Part shown: positions 1 through 6,285 of the stretch, piece by piece
How the letters are laid out: the number at the start of each line of letters is the position of its first letter
Numbering within the stretch: the first letter of the stretch is position 1
Source: Christensenellaceae bacterium
Lineage (GTDB): Bacteria; Bacillota; Clostridia; Christensenellales; SZUA-584
Assembly (NCBI GenBank): GCA_012719815.1
Contig: JAAXZP010000013.1
Location: 1 to 7,742, forward strand
Direction of reading: 5' to 3'
Length of the DNA: 7,742 nucleotides
The notes under the pieces: model-generated
Seen by the model: only the letters and a program-made list of their open reading frames with translations
Told to the model about the DNA's origin: nothing
Databases searched by the model: none
Translations under genes and position numbers: made by a program

Positions 1-342
1 CTGTCGTGCCATTCCATGGCGGATGTGCTGCGCGGCTGGCTGGCGGACAACGGGTTTTTCTTCGAGGACGAGGCGCTGGTGGAAGAGGGGCGGCACTTTT
101 ACCCGGTGATGCGGGTGCGGCGCGGTGAGAGCCGCGCGCTGAGCTTAAACGAGCGCGAGTTCGGTCCGGTGCTGCTGCGCAAAAAGCCGGAAGCGCTGCG
201 CCGGCTGCTGGACAGGCGTATTCATGAGACAGAGCGCATTTACGCGGAACTGGTGCGGGCGGAATCGCCGCGCAGGGCAGAGCTGCTCAGCGAGCTAGGC
301 GAGACGCTCAGACGATACGAGGAGGTCAGAAAAAGCCTATGA
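1..342 (+). CDS. trmK: tRNA (adenine22-N1)-methyltransferase TrmK, C-terminal part (5' end outside window)
   Basis: This is the last 113 codons of TrmK, the S-adenosylmethionine-dependent enzyme that makes m1A at position 22 of bacterial tRNAs. The reading frame is open from base 1, so the Rossmann methyltransferase core lies upstream and is not seen. What is visible is the family's tail. First comes LRGWLADNGF followed by acidic residues and FYPVMRV, which is the last beta-strand region of the fold. Then comes FGPVLLRKKPEALRRLLDRR, the start of the C-terminal helical hairpin, which here is rich in Arg, Glu and Leu and coiled-coil-like to the end. The methionine at 16 is internal, not a start. 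The stop overlaps the next start (ATGA at 339-342), which indicates translational coupling with the Nif3-like gene. In Clostridia, rpoD and dnaG often lie upstream, but that cannot be checked here. Identification rests on remembered family motifs. Confidence 0.88.
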   Translation: MSCHSMADVLRGWLADNGFFFEDEALVEEGRHFYPVMRVRRGESRALSLNEREFGPVLLRKKPEALRRLLDRRIHETERIYAELVRAESPRRAELLSELGETLRRYEEVRKSL

Positions 343-1121
343 CGATGGACGAGTTTGTGCGCATTGTGGAGGAAATCGCGCCGCGCGAGGCTGCGTGCGA
401 ATGGGACAACACCGGCCTTTTGCTGCGCTGCGGCGAGACGGTGGAGCGCGTGCTGGTCGCGCTGGACGCTACGGCGGAGGTGGCGGACGAGGCGATTGCT
501 GGCGGGTTCGACATGCTGCTGGTGCACCATCCGGCGATATTCTCACCGAAAAAGGCGCTGGACCACCGCAGCCCGACGGACGCCGTTATCATGAAGCTTT
601 TGCGCGCCGGCATATCGCTGTACGCCGCGCACACCAGCTTCGACAAGGCGGCGGGCGGCATCAACGACATGCTGGCGCAGCGCTTGGGGCTCAAAGACGT
701 GCGCATAGTGCCCGGTCCGGAGGAAAATCTCATGCGCGTGGGGGTACTGGATGCGCCGATGGAAACCGCCGCGTTTCTGGACCTTGTCAAGCGGACGGTG
801 GGCGCGGACGGCCTGCGCGTCACTGAAGGCAGCGGTGCGAAGATAAAGACGGTGGCGGTGCTGGGCGGCAGCGGCGGCGATTTCGTTGCGGCGGCGCATG
901 CGGCGGGCGCGGACGCGCTGGTGACGGGCGAAGCCAAGCATCATCATTTTCTGGAAGCGGCAGGATTTGGGCTGATGCTGGTTGAAGCCGGCCATTTCGC
1001 GACAGAGCGCGGTTTTGTGGACGAAATATTTATGAGTTTACAAGCGCGGCTGAATGAGGTACAATTACATGTGCATTGTGAAAAAGCGCAGTGCATCAAC
1101 GCGCCGTACAGATTTGTCTAA
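339..1121 (+). CDS. nif3: Nif3-like dinuclear metal center protein (YbgI/YqfO family)
   Basis: A 260-residue protein of the Nif3 family, toroidal hexamers that bind two metal ions per subunit; the cellular role is unsettled, and automated names such as 'GTP cyclohydrolase I type 2 homolog' should be treated with caution. All expected metal ligands are visible: His63-His64 in LLVHHPAIF, Asp102 in AAHTSFDKAAGG, and His219 and Glu223 in EAGHFATE. Other hallmarks are EWDNTGLLL near residue 21, VLGGSGGDF near 174 and TGEAKHHHFLEA near 196. The length matches the short YbgI form, so the PII/CutA-like insert seen in Bacillus YqfO (about 370 residues) is absent. The start at 339 overlaps the trmK stop by 4 bp and has GGAGGT at 321-326, 12 bases upstream. 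An in-frame ATG at 345 would be even further from that site. The gene probably shares a transcript with trmK and the following zinc-ribbon gene. Confidence 0.93.
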   Translation: MTMDEFVRIVEEIAPREAACEWDNTGLLLRCGETVERVLVALDATAEVADEAIAGGFDMLLVHHPAIFSPKKALDHRSPTDAVIMKLLRAGISLYAAHTSFDKAAGGINDMLAQRLGLKDVRIVPGPEENLMRVGVLDAPMETAAFLDLVKRTVGADGLRVTEGSGAKIKTVAVLGGSGGDFVAAAHAAGADALVTGEAKHHHFLEAAGFGLMLVEAGHFATERGFVDEIFMSLQARLNEVQLHVHCEKAQCINAPYRFV

Positions 1122-1145
1122 ACGCGTTAGAGAGGATTGTTTTAT

Positions 1146-1868
1146 TTGGATAAGCTGGCGTTACTTTATGAGTACCAGCAGGCAGACATGCAGCTGGAGG
1201 CTTATGAAAGACAACTGAAGAACACGCCCACGCGCAAACAGCTCATCAAGCTGCAGAACTATCTCAAAAAGCAGCAGGCTGTGCTGCGGGAGATGGAGAA
1301 CCGTACGCTCGTCGAACAGAACGCGCTGATGGAAATCGACGCGCAGTACGACAAGATGATGGAGCTTTTGAATAAAAATCATAAGGATATCAGTCAGTAC
1401 GAGGAGATGAGCCTGGACGAGATGGACTACAACGTCGTGAAGGCTCTGGTACACGAGTACGAGACGACTTATGACAACATCATCAAGCAGAAAAAGCGTG
1501 CAATAGCCGTGCAGACCAAGGCGGAGGAGACCGCCGCGCGTTTGAAGACGATACTGACTCATGTAAGCCAGGCTCAGCGGGAGTTCAATGAGCTGAAAAA
1601 GCAGCATGAGGAGGAACTGCGCGCCGGCTCGGAAGAACTGGACCGCCTGCGCAAGGCGGCGGCGGCTGCGGCGGCGAAGGTGGACCCCGCATTGCTGGCG
1701 CGTTACAACCGTATCAAGCAGAACCGGTCGATGCCGGTGACGCTGCTGAAAGACGGCCGGTGCATGGGCTGCAACATGGAGCTGCCCTCGCGCGATCTGG
1801 CCAAGCTGAAAAAGTCGGACGCAATCGTGGAATGCGAGAATTGCGGACGCATACTATATCTTAAATAA
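1146..1868 (+). CDS. Coiled-coil C4-type zinc-ribbon protein (COG1579 family)
   Basis: A 240-residue cytoplasmic protein with a long N-terminal helical hairpin (about residues 5-170, heptad-like, rich in Glu, Lys, Gln and Leu) and a C-terminal zinc ribbon. The four zinc ligands are two CxxC pairs, Cys206/Cys209 (CMGC) and Cys230/Cys233 (CENC), 20 residues apart. An alanine stretch near residue 180 leads into DPALLARYNRIK, a typical linker for the family. The family includes Helicobacter HP0958/FlgZ, which affects flagellar sigma factor and RNA, but most members have no assigned function and none should be inferred here. Start choice: there is no ATG. TTG at 1137 touches the purine-rich AGAGAGGA (1129-1136), leaving no spacer, whereas TTG at 1146 has about 10 bases and gives the family-like beginning MDKLALLYEYQQ. 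I therefore prefer 1146; the 1137 start would add three residues. The gene ends five bases before the RNase P RNA. Confidence 0.88.
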   Translation: MDKLALLYEYQQADMQLEAYERQLKNTPTRKQLIKLQNYLKKQQAVLREMENRTLVEQNALMEIDAQYDKMMELLNKNHKDISQYEEMSLDEMDYNVVKALVHEYETTYDNIIKQKKRAIAVQTKAEETAARLKTILTHVSQAQREFNELKKQHEEELRAGSEELDRLRKAAAAAAAKVDPALLARYNRIKQNRSMPVTLLKDGRCMGCNMELPSRDLAKLKKSDAIVECENCGRILYLK

Positions 1869-1873
1869 ATAGA

Positions 1874-2225
1874 GTTTTGAGCAGGCTGAACGGCCGCCCG
1901 GGCATTGCCCGGGAGGAAAGTCCGAGCTCCATAGGGCAGGGCGCCGGGTAATACCCGGTGGAGGCGACTCCAAGGAAAGTGCAACAGAAATAAACCGCCT
2001 TGGCGCTGGTTTCAGCGCCGGGGCAAGGGTGGAAAGGTGAGGTAAGAGCTCACCAGAGCCATGGCGACTTGGCTGCTATGTAAACCCCGCCCGGTGCAAG
2101 ATTGATAGTGGGCATGATGCGGCGGCCCGCCGCGCCCCATGTAATCGCTTGAGCCTGATGGCAACTTCAGGCCTAGATAGATGGCCGTTCTCGACAGAAC
2201 TCGGCTTACAGGCTTGACTCAAAAC
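1874..2225 (+). ncRNA. rnpB: RNase P RNA, class A (catalytic RNA)
   Basis: This is the catalytic RNA of ribonuclease P, which removes 5' leaders from precursor tRNAs. Universally conserved blocks appear in order: GAGGAAAGTCCG at 1913-1924 (5' strand of P4), ACAGAAATAAACCGCC at 1984-1999, AGGTGAGGTAAGAGCTCACC at 2035-2054, GGTGCAAG at 2093-2100, and GACAGAACTCGGCTTACAG near 2193-2211 (3' strand of P4). The ends are set by P1: GTTTTGAG at 1874-1881 pairs with CTCAAAAC at 2218-2225, giving about 352 nt. Clear hairpins include CCCGGGC/GCCCGGG (P3), CCGGGT/ACCCGG, GGAG-GCGA-CTCC with a GNRA loop, and a GCAA-capped stem at about 2153-2173. The overall shape is class A, as in most bacteria outside Bacilli. 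The exact 5' and 3' ends are inferred from pairing. The canonical GGU of loop L15 is not apparent (see findings). Confidence 0.96.
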
Positions 2226-2236
2226 GTTTTATTAAG

Positions 2237-2269
2237 GAAACCTCCGAAATGTTCGGGGGTTTCTTTTTT
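2237..2269 (+). terminator. Intrinsic terminator after rnpB
   Basis: A 12-bp stem, GAAACCTCCGAA (2237-2248) pairing with TTCGGGGGTTTC (2252-2263) with one T-G wobble, is closed by the 3-base loop ATG and followed by six T residues (2264-2269). It begins 11 bases after the last P1 pair of RNase P RNA. It should therefore end the rnpB transcript, and any read-through from the trmK to zinc-ribbon operon, separating that block from the glucan synthase gene. Confidence 0.92.
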
Positions 2270-2328
2270 GCATTGTAACACGCCGCGCGGCGAATAATAG
2301 GTTTATAAATCGGGTGACGGAGGAGTTC
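2270..2328 (+). promoter_or_regulatory. Leader of the glucan synthase gene: SD, tentative promoter, palindrome
   Basis: This 59-base gap lies between the terminator and the synthase start. The firm element is the Shine-Dalgarno GGAGG (2319-2323), five bases before ATG 2329. It supports ATG 2329 over the upstream in-frame GTG at 2314, which has no such site in front of it. Promoter elements are only tentative: TTGTAA at 2273-2278 resembles a -35 box, AATAAT at 2293-2298 lies too close (14 bases), and TATAAA at 2304-2309 lies too far (25 bases). A perfect 12-bp palindrome, CGCCGCGCGGCG, sits at 2281-2292 between these elements. A promoter must exist here if the upstream terminator is efficient, but I cannot place it with confidence. 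Confidence 0.35.
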
Positions 2329-5300
2329 ATGCAGAAAAAAAACGGCATCGCCATACCGGATGACGTCACGCTTTCCTGGCAGGAACTTTTGGAATACGCA
2401 CGTGAGCTTTCATTGGCGGAAAAAGTGGCCCTAAGGAAGGTGGACAGCCGTCACTTTGGGCTGGGCGAAGAGCGCCGGCGCATTGAGGCTGCGTATGCCG
2501 CCGCGCGCGGCGGCAAGCATGCGGGAGCCGAACTGCCGCCGCTGGCCGAGTGGTTCTACGACAACCGTTTTTTGTTCATCGAGCAAATTCGTCAGCTGAT
2601 GCTGGAGCGCCGGGTGTACCGGCTGCCGCACATGCTGGGTGGGCGCTTCGCGAATATGCCGCGCTGCCTGATGCTGGCCACCGTGCTGCTTCGGCACAGC
2701 GCATACCGGATATCGGCGGAACAGATACAGGAGTTTCTGGAGGCTTTCCAGCAGGAAACCGGCCTGGATTCCGGCGAACTGTGGGCGTTTGTGGACATGC
2801 TGAAAGTGGCGCTGCTGCGCGCAGTGTCTACGCTGGCCCGCCAGTGCGTTTCCATACTCTCGCTGTGGCGCGCGGCTGAGCGTTTCTGCGAGCGCGCCGG
2901 CCGGGAAGGCGCGCAGATAGACGCGCTGCTTACGGAATACAAAAGCTATCTGACCAGCGCGGTGTTCATCGAGCACGCGATAGTGCTGCTGCGCGAAAAT
3001 CCGAAAGCCGCAGAGATCACGGAGCGCATCAGCGCGCGGCTGTCGGTGCGCGACCTTACGGTGGAGCGGCTTGTTAAGCAAGCGCATGCGCTGCAGGCCA
3101 AAAGCATACTCTACATCTCCAACGCCATATCGTCGCTGCGCACGCTCGCCAAGCTCAACTTTGAGCCGCTGTTTGAGAGCGTGTCGCTGGTGCACAAGTA
3201 TCTCACCGCGGACGAGGACTACGCGAATATGGACTACGATTCGCGCGAGTATTACCGCAAGGGCATCACCGCCATCGCGCAGGCTTTGCAGGCATCCGAG
3301 CCGGCGGTGGCCCGGGCGGCGGCGGATATGGCAAAGCGCAGCGGCGTACACGTGGGCGAATACATCGTAGGGGGCCGGCGGCGCGAGCTGATGGAGGCGC
3401 GGGGCCGCGTGCCGGCCAGGACGCGCCTGGCCGACTGGGTGCGGCGGCACATGCTGCTCATATATGTGGGCGGCACGGTGGTGTCCACTGTCGTCAGCGC
3501 GGCGCTTTTAAGCATACCGCTTTTTCTCATGCACCCGCCGGTGTACGGCATAATCGGCTTTTTCATCAGCCTGATTCCGATTTACACCGTCGCCGTCACC
3601 ATCAACAACCGAATGATGACGTTTTTCCAGAAGCCCGCGTTTATCCCCAAGCTGGCCCTGAAGCAGGGGCTGACGGAGGACACGGCCACCATGGTGGTGA
3701 TACCGGCGCTGGTGACGTCCGAAGAGGACGGCGCGGAGCTGGTGCAGAAGATGGAGGTGTACTGGGCGGCCAACCAGCAGCCCAACCTCTATTTCACGCT
3801 GCTGTCCGACTTTAAGGAGGACAAAAACGAGATAGCGGTGTACGACGAGGACCTGATACAAAAGGTGGACGCCATGGTCGCGGCGCTCAACGCCAAGTAC
3901 GGCCGGGAGATATTTTTTTATGTTCAGCGCAGGAGGGTGCGCATCGCGGAGAGCGGGCGTTTCGGCGGCTGGGAGCGCAAGCGCGGCGCGCTGCTGAATT
4001 TCTGCGCGCTGCTCACCGAGGATTCCGACGCGTTCACGCATGTGAGCGGCCGCCTGCCGAGGGGTATCAAGTACGTCATCACGCTGGACGCCGATACGGC
4101 GCTGGGCCGGGACGCGGTGGTGCGCATGGTGGGTGCGATGGAACACCCGCTGCACCGCCCGGTGGTGGACGAGCAGAAGGGCGTCGTGACACAGGGTTAC
4201 GGAATTATGCAGCCGCGCATCGGCGTGGACGTGGTCAGCGCCGCCAAATCGCGGCTGTCGCTGGTGTTTGCCGGAAAGGGCGGGCTGGATACCTACGCCA
4301 GCGCAGCTTCCGATGTGTATCAGGACAACTTCGGCACCGGCATATTCACCGGCAAGGGCATATTCAACTTGCAGGTGTATATGCGCGTGCTGAAAGACGC
4401 GTTCCCGGACAACGCCATTTTAAGCCACGACCTGTTGGAGGGCAGCTACCTGCGCTGCGCGCTGCTAACCGACGTAGTGCTGATGGATGGCTGCCCTGCG
4501 CGCTATATATCGTGGGCGGAACGCCAGCACCGCTGGACGCGCGGCGACTGGCAGCTGCTGCCGTGGCTGGGCCGCACCGTGCCCACCAAAGGCGGGCGCA
4601 GGAAGAATCCGCTGCCCGGCCTCGCCAAATACCAGATAATCGACAACCTGCGCCGCAGCCTGTCGGTGCCGCTGTCGTTCATCGTGATACTGCTGTCGCA
4701 GACGGCGTTTTTCAGCTGGGCGTTCTTCTGGTTCATATCCGGCATACTGCCGCTGTTCATCGACGCCATACTGGATTTCGTGACGCGCACGCTGACGCTG
4801 ATCAAAAACGCCGGCAAGGGCACCACGCTCAGGGACATATGGTACGAGACGCGCACGCTGTTTGAGCTGTCGTTTTACCGGTTTGCGTTCCTGCCCTATG
4901 AGACAGTGCGCATGCTGGACGCGATATTGCGCACGCTGTGGCGCGTGCTGGTATCGCACAAGAACATGCTGCAGTGGGTGACGGCGGCGGAGGGCGAAAA
5001 AAGCGCCCGCGACGGAATCGGATACTACTGGAAGCGCATGGCCGCCGCCCCGCTGCTGGCCGCGGCGCTGTACGTGCTGTCCATCGCGGTTACGGGCACG
5101 TTCTCCGTCATCGCGTTTGTGGTGTTTGCGGTGTGGTTTTTCGCACCCGCTGTCGCCCATCACATCAGCCGGCCGCGCCGCGTGCGTCACTACGAGCTGC
5201 AGCCCGGCGAATGGAAATATCTGGAGGACATCGCGCTGCGTACGTGGCGGTTTTTCGAGCACTTCTCCGAGGAGGACGAATATTTCTGGCCGCCGGACAA

Positions 5301-6285
5301 CTACCAGCAGAGCCCGCACAAGGGCGTCGCCCGCCGCACGTCGCCCACCAACATCGCTTTCGCGATGGCGGCCACGGTGTGCGCCTGCGAGCAGGGGTTT
5401 ATCACGCCCGCCGGGGCCATCGGACGGCTGGGCCGCATCGTGGAAGGCATCTCAAAGGCGGATAAGTGGGAGGGGCACCTGTATAACTGGTACGACACCA
5501 CGACGCTCCAGCCGCTGGAGCCCCGGTACGTGTCGTCGGTGGACAGCGGCAACCTCGCGTGCTATCTCGTCGTGGTCAGCGAAGCGCTGGACGACATGCT
5601 GGAGCAGCCCTTTGCCGCCCGCCTGGCGCAGGGGCTTACCGTGATATCGCGCGAAGCCCGGCAGGAGGCCGCGTTTGTGGTGGGTGACGACATTTTCAAC
5701 GCGATAAGCTCGCTGGACATGATAGAGGGCGATTTGGGCAACCCGCTGGCGGAATATGCCTGCCAGACCGGGGCGTATCTGGACCGCCACGCGTCCTGGG
5801 CGCGCATGATGTCCGCTTTCCCGCCAGGCGAGCTGGCGATATACGCCGATGAGATGGGCATGCTGCGCGATAAGCTGCGCCATATCAGCCCGCGGGAGTA
5901 CATTGACACGTTTCACAGCCTGCTGGACCTATTATCGGCCATCATCGAGAAGGCGCAGATACGCCGCGACAGGGAAGTGCTGTCGTGGACGGCGCGTATG
6001 GAAACGGCGCTGGGCGAGAGCTACGTGGCGTGCCGCCGGCTTTTGCTGCGGGCGTCCCGACTGAAGCGGCGCATTGCGGAGATACTGGACGCGATGGACT
6101 TTACCCGGCTATACGACCCGGACACGGGGCTGTTCTCCATCGGCTACTCGATGCGGCAGCAGGAGCTCAGCAACTCTCATTACGACCTTTGGCGTCCGAG
6201 GCGCGGCAGACCAGTTTTATCGCCATCGCCAAGGGCGACGTGCCCGAAAAGCACTGGTTCCGGCTGGGCCGACCGCTCACCGTAG
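2329..6285 (+). CDS. ndvB: Cyclic beta-1,2-glucan synthase (NdvB/Cgs family), N-terminal part up to frame break
   Basis: This 1318-codon frame holds the first part of a cyclic beta-1,2-glucan synthase, a membrane enzyme of about 2800 residues that builds a protein-linked beta-1,2-glucan from UDP-glucose and releases it as rings. In order (ATG 2329 as residue 1): a conserved helical N-terminal region (about 60-330, with LAEWFYDNRFLFIEQI); transmembrane segments at about 375-400 and 405-427; a GT84 glycosyltransferase domain from about 450, with VVIPALV, LDADT (Asp587/Asp589, DxD), SHDLLEG (Asp701, likely catalytic base) and RQHRWTRGDW (732-740, (Q/R)xxRW); further membrane segments at about 780-810 and 907-943; then the glycoamylase-like/cyclisation region from about 964, with RTSPTNI (1003) and YNWYDT (1052). 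Family similarity holds to Leu1287 (6187-6189). The next 31 residues are Arg/Pro-rich nonsense ending at TAG 6283-6285. The rest of the protein continues in the -1 frame. The gene follows a terminator, so it is probably transcribed alone. Confidence 0.9.
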   Translation: MQKKNGIAIPDDVTLSWQELLEYARELSLAEKVALRKVDSRHFGLGEERRRIEAAYAAARGGKHAGAELPPLAEWFYDNRFLFIEQIRQLMLERRVYRLPHMLGGRFANMPRCLMLATVLLRHSAYRISAEQIQEFLEAFQQETGLDSGELWAFVDMLKVALLRAVSTLARQCVSILSLWRAAERFCERAGREGAQIDALLTEYKSYLTSAVFIEHAIVLLRENPKAAEITERISARLSVRDLTVERLVKQAHALQAKSILYISNAISSLRTLAKLNFEPLFESVSLVHKYLTADEDYANMDYDSREYYRKGITAIAQALQASEPAVARAAADMAKRSGVHVGEYIVGGRRRELMEARGRVPARTRLADWVRRHMLLIYVGGTVVSTVVSAALLSIPLFLMHPPVYGIIGFFISLIPIYTVAVTINNRMMTFFQKPAFIPKLALKQGLTEDTATMVVIPALVTSEEDGAELVQKMEVYWAANQQPNLYFTLLSDFKEDKNEIAVYDEDLIQKVDAMVAALNAKYGREIFFYVQRRRVRIAESGRFGGWERKRGALLNFCALLTEDSDAFTHVSGRLPRGIKYVITLDADTALGRDAVVRMVGAMEHPLHRPVVDEQKGVVTQGYGIMQPRIGVDVVSAAKSRLSLVFAGKGGLDTYASAASDVYQDNFGTGIFTGKGIFNLQVYMRVLKDAFPDNAILSHDLLEGSYLRCALLTDVVLMDGCPARYISWAERQHRWTRGDWQLLPWLGRTVPTKGGRRKNPLPGLAKYQIIDNLRRSLSVPLSFIVILLSQTAFFSWAFFWFISGILPLFIDAILDFVTRTLTLIKNAGKGTTLRDIWYETRTLFELSFYRFAFLPYETVRMLDAILRTLWRVLVSHKNMLQWVTAAEGEKSARDGIGYYWKRMAAAPLLAAALYVLSIAVTGTFSVIAFVVFAVWFFAPAVAHHISRPRRVRHYELQPGEWKYLEDIALRTWRFFEHFSEEDEYFWPPDNYQQSPHKGVARRTSPTNIAFAMAATVCACEQGFITPAGAIGRLGRIVEGISKADKWEGHLYNWYDTTTLQPLEPRYVSSVDSGNLACYLVVVSEALDDMLEQPFAARLAQGLTVISREARQEAAFVVGDDIFNAISSLDMIEGDLGNPLAEYACQTGAYLDRHASWARMMSAFPPGELAIYADEMGMLRDKLRHISPREYIDTFHSLLDLLSAIIEKAQIRRDREVLSWTARMETALGESYVACRRLLLRASRLKRRIAEILDAMDFTRLYDPDTGLFSIGYSMRQQELSNSHYDLWRPRRGRPVLSPSPRATCPKSTGSGWADRSP
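6186..6195 (+). other. Frame break (one base missing) inside the glucan synthase gene
   Basis: Upstream similarity ends with NSHYDL in frame 1 and resumes with LASEAR in the frame one base back. The local sequence CCTTTGGCG (6186-6194) would read as Asp-Leu-Leu-Ala-Ser-Glu if the TTT at 6188-6190 had one more T. Codon use is the same on both sides. A run-length sequencing error or a single-base deletion explains it. A -1 ribosomal slip would also restore the frame, but the site does not match the X XXY YYZ slippery pattern. Confidence 0.88.

Noticed and set aside
1838..1870. Dedicated promoter for rnpB inside the end of the zinc-ribbon gene (TTGCGG at 1841, TTAAAT at 1861)
   Set aside because: The spacing between the two hexamers is only 14 bases and both match poorly. 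rnpB may instead be transcribed with the upstream operon and processed, or from a promoter I cannot identify.
2314..2316. GTG at 2314 as start of the glucan synthase
   Set aside because: No Shine-Dalgarno precedes it, and the clear GGAGG at 2319-2323 lies downstream of it, correctly spaced for ATG 2329.
2431..3450. Minus-strand open frame of about 340 codons opposite the N-terminal part of the synthase
   Set aside because: Low-complexity His/Arg/Gln-rich translation with no motif; a shadow of the conserved plus-strand gene.
6184..6194. Programmed -1 ribosomal frameshift at the synthase frame break
   Set aside because: GACCTTTGGCG does not fit a heptameric slippery site, and I see no upstream Shine-Dalgarno-like stimulator. 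Simple loss of one T is more economical. Not excluded, only unsupported.
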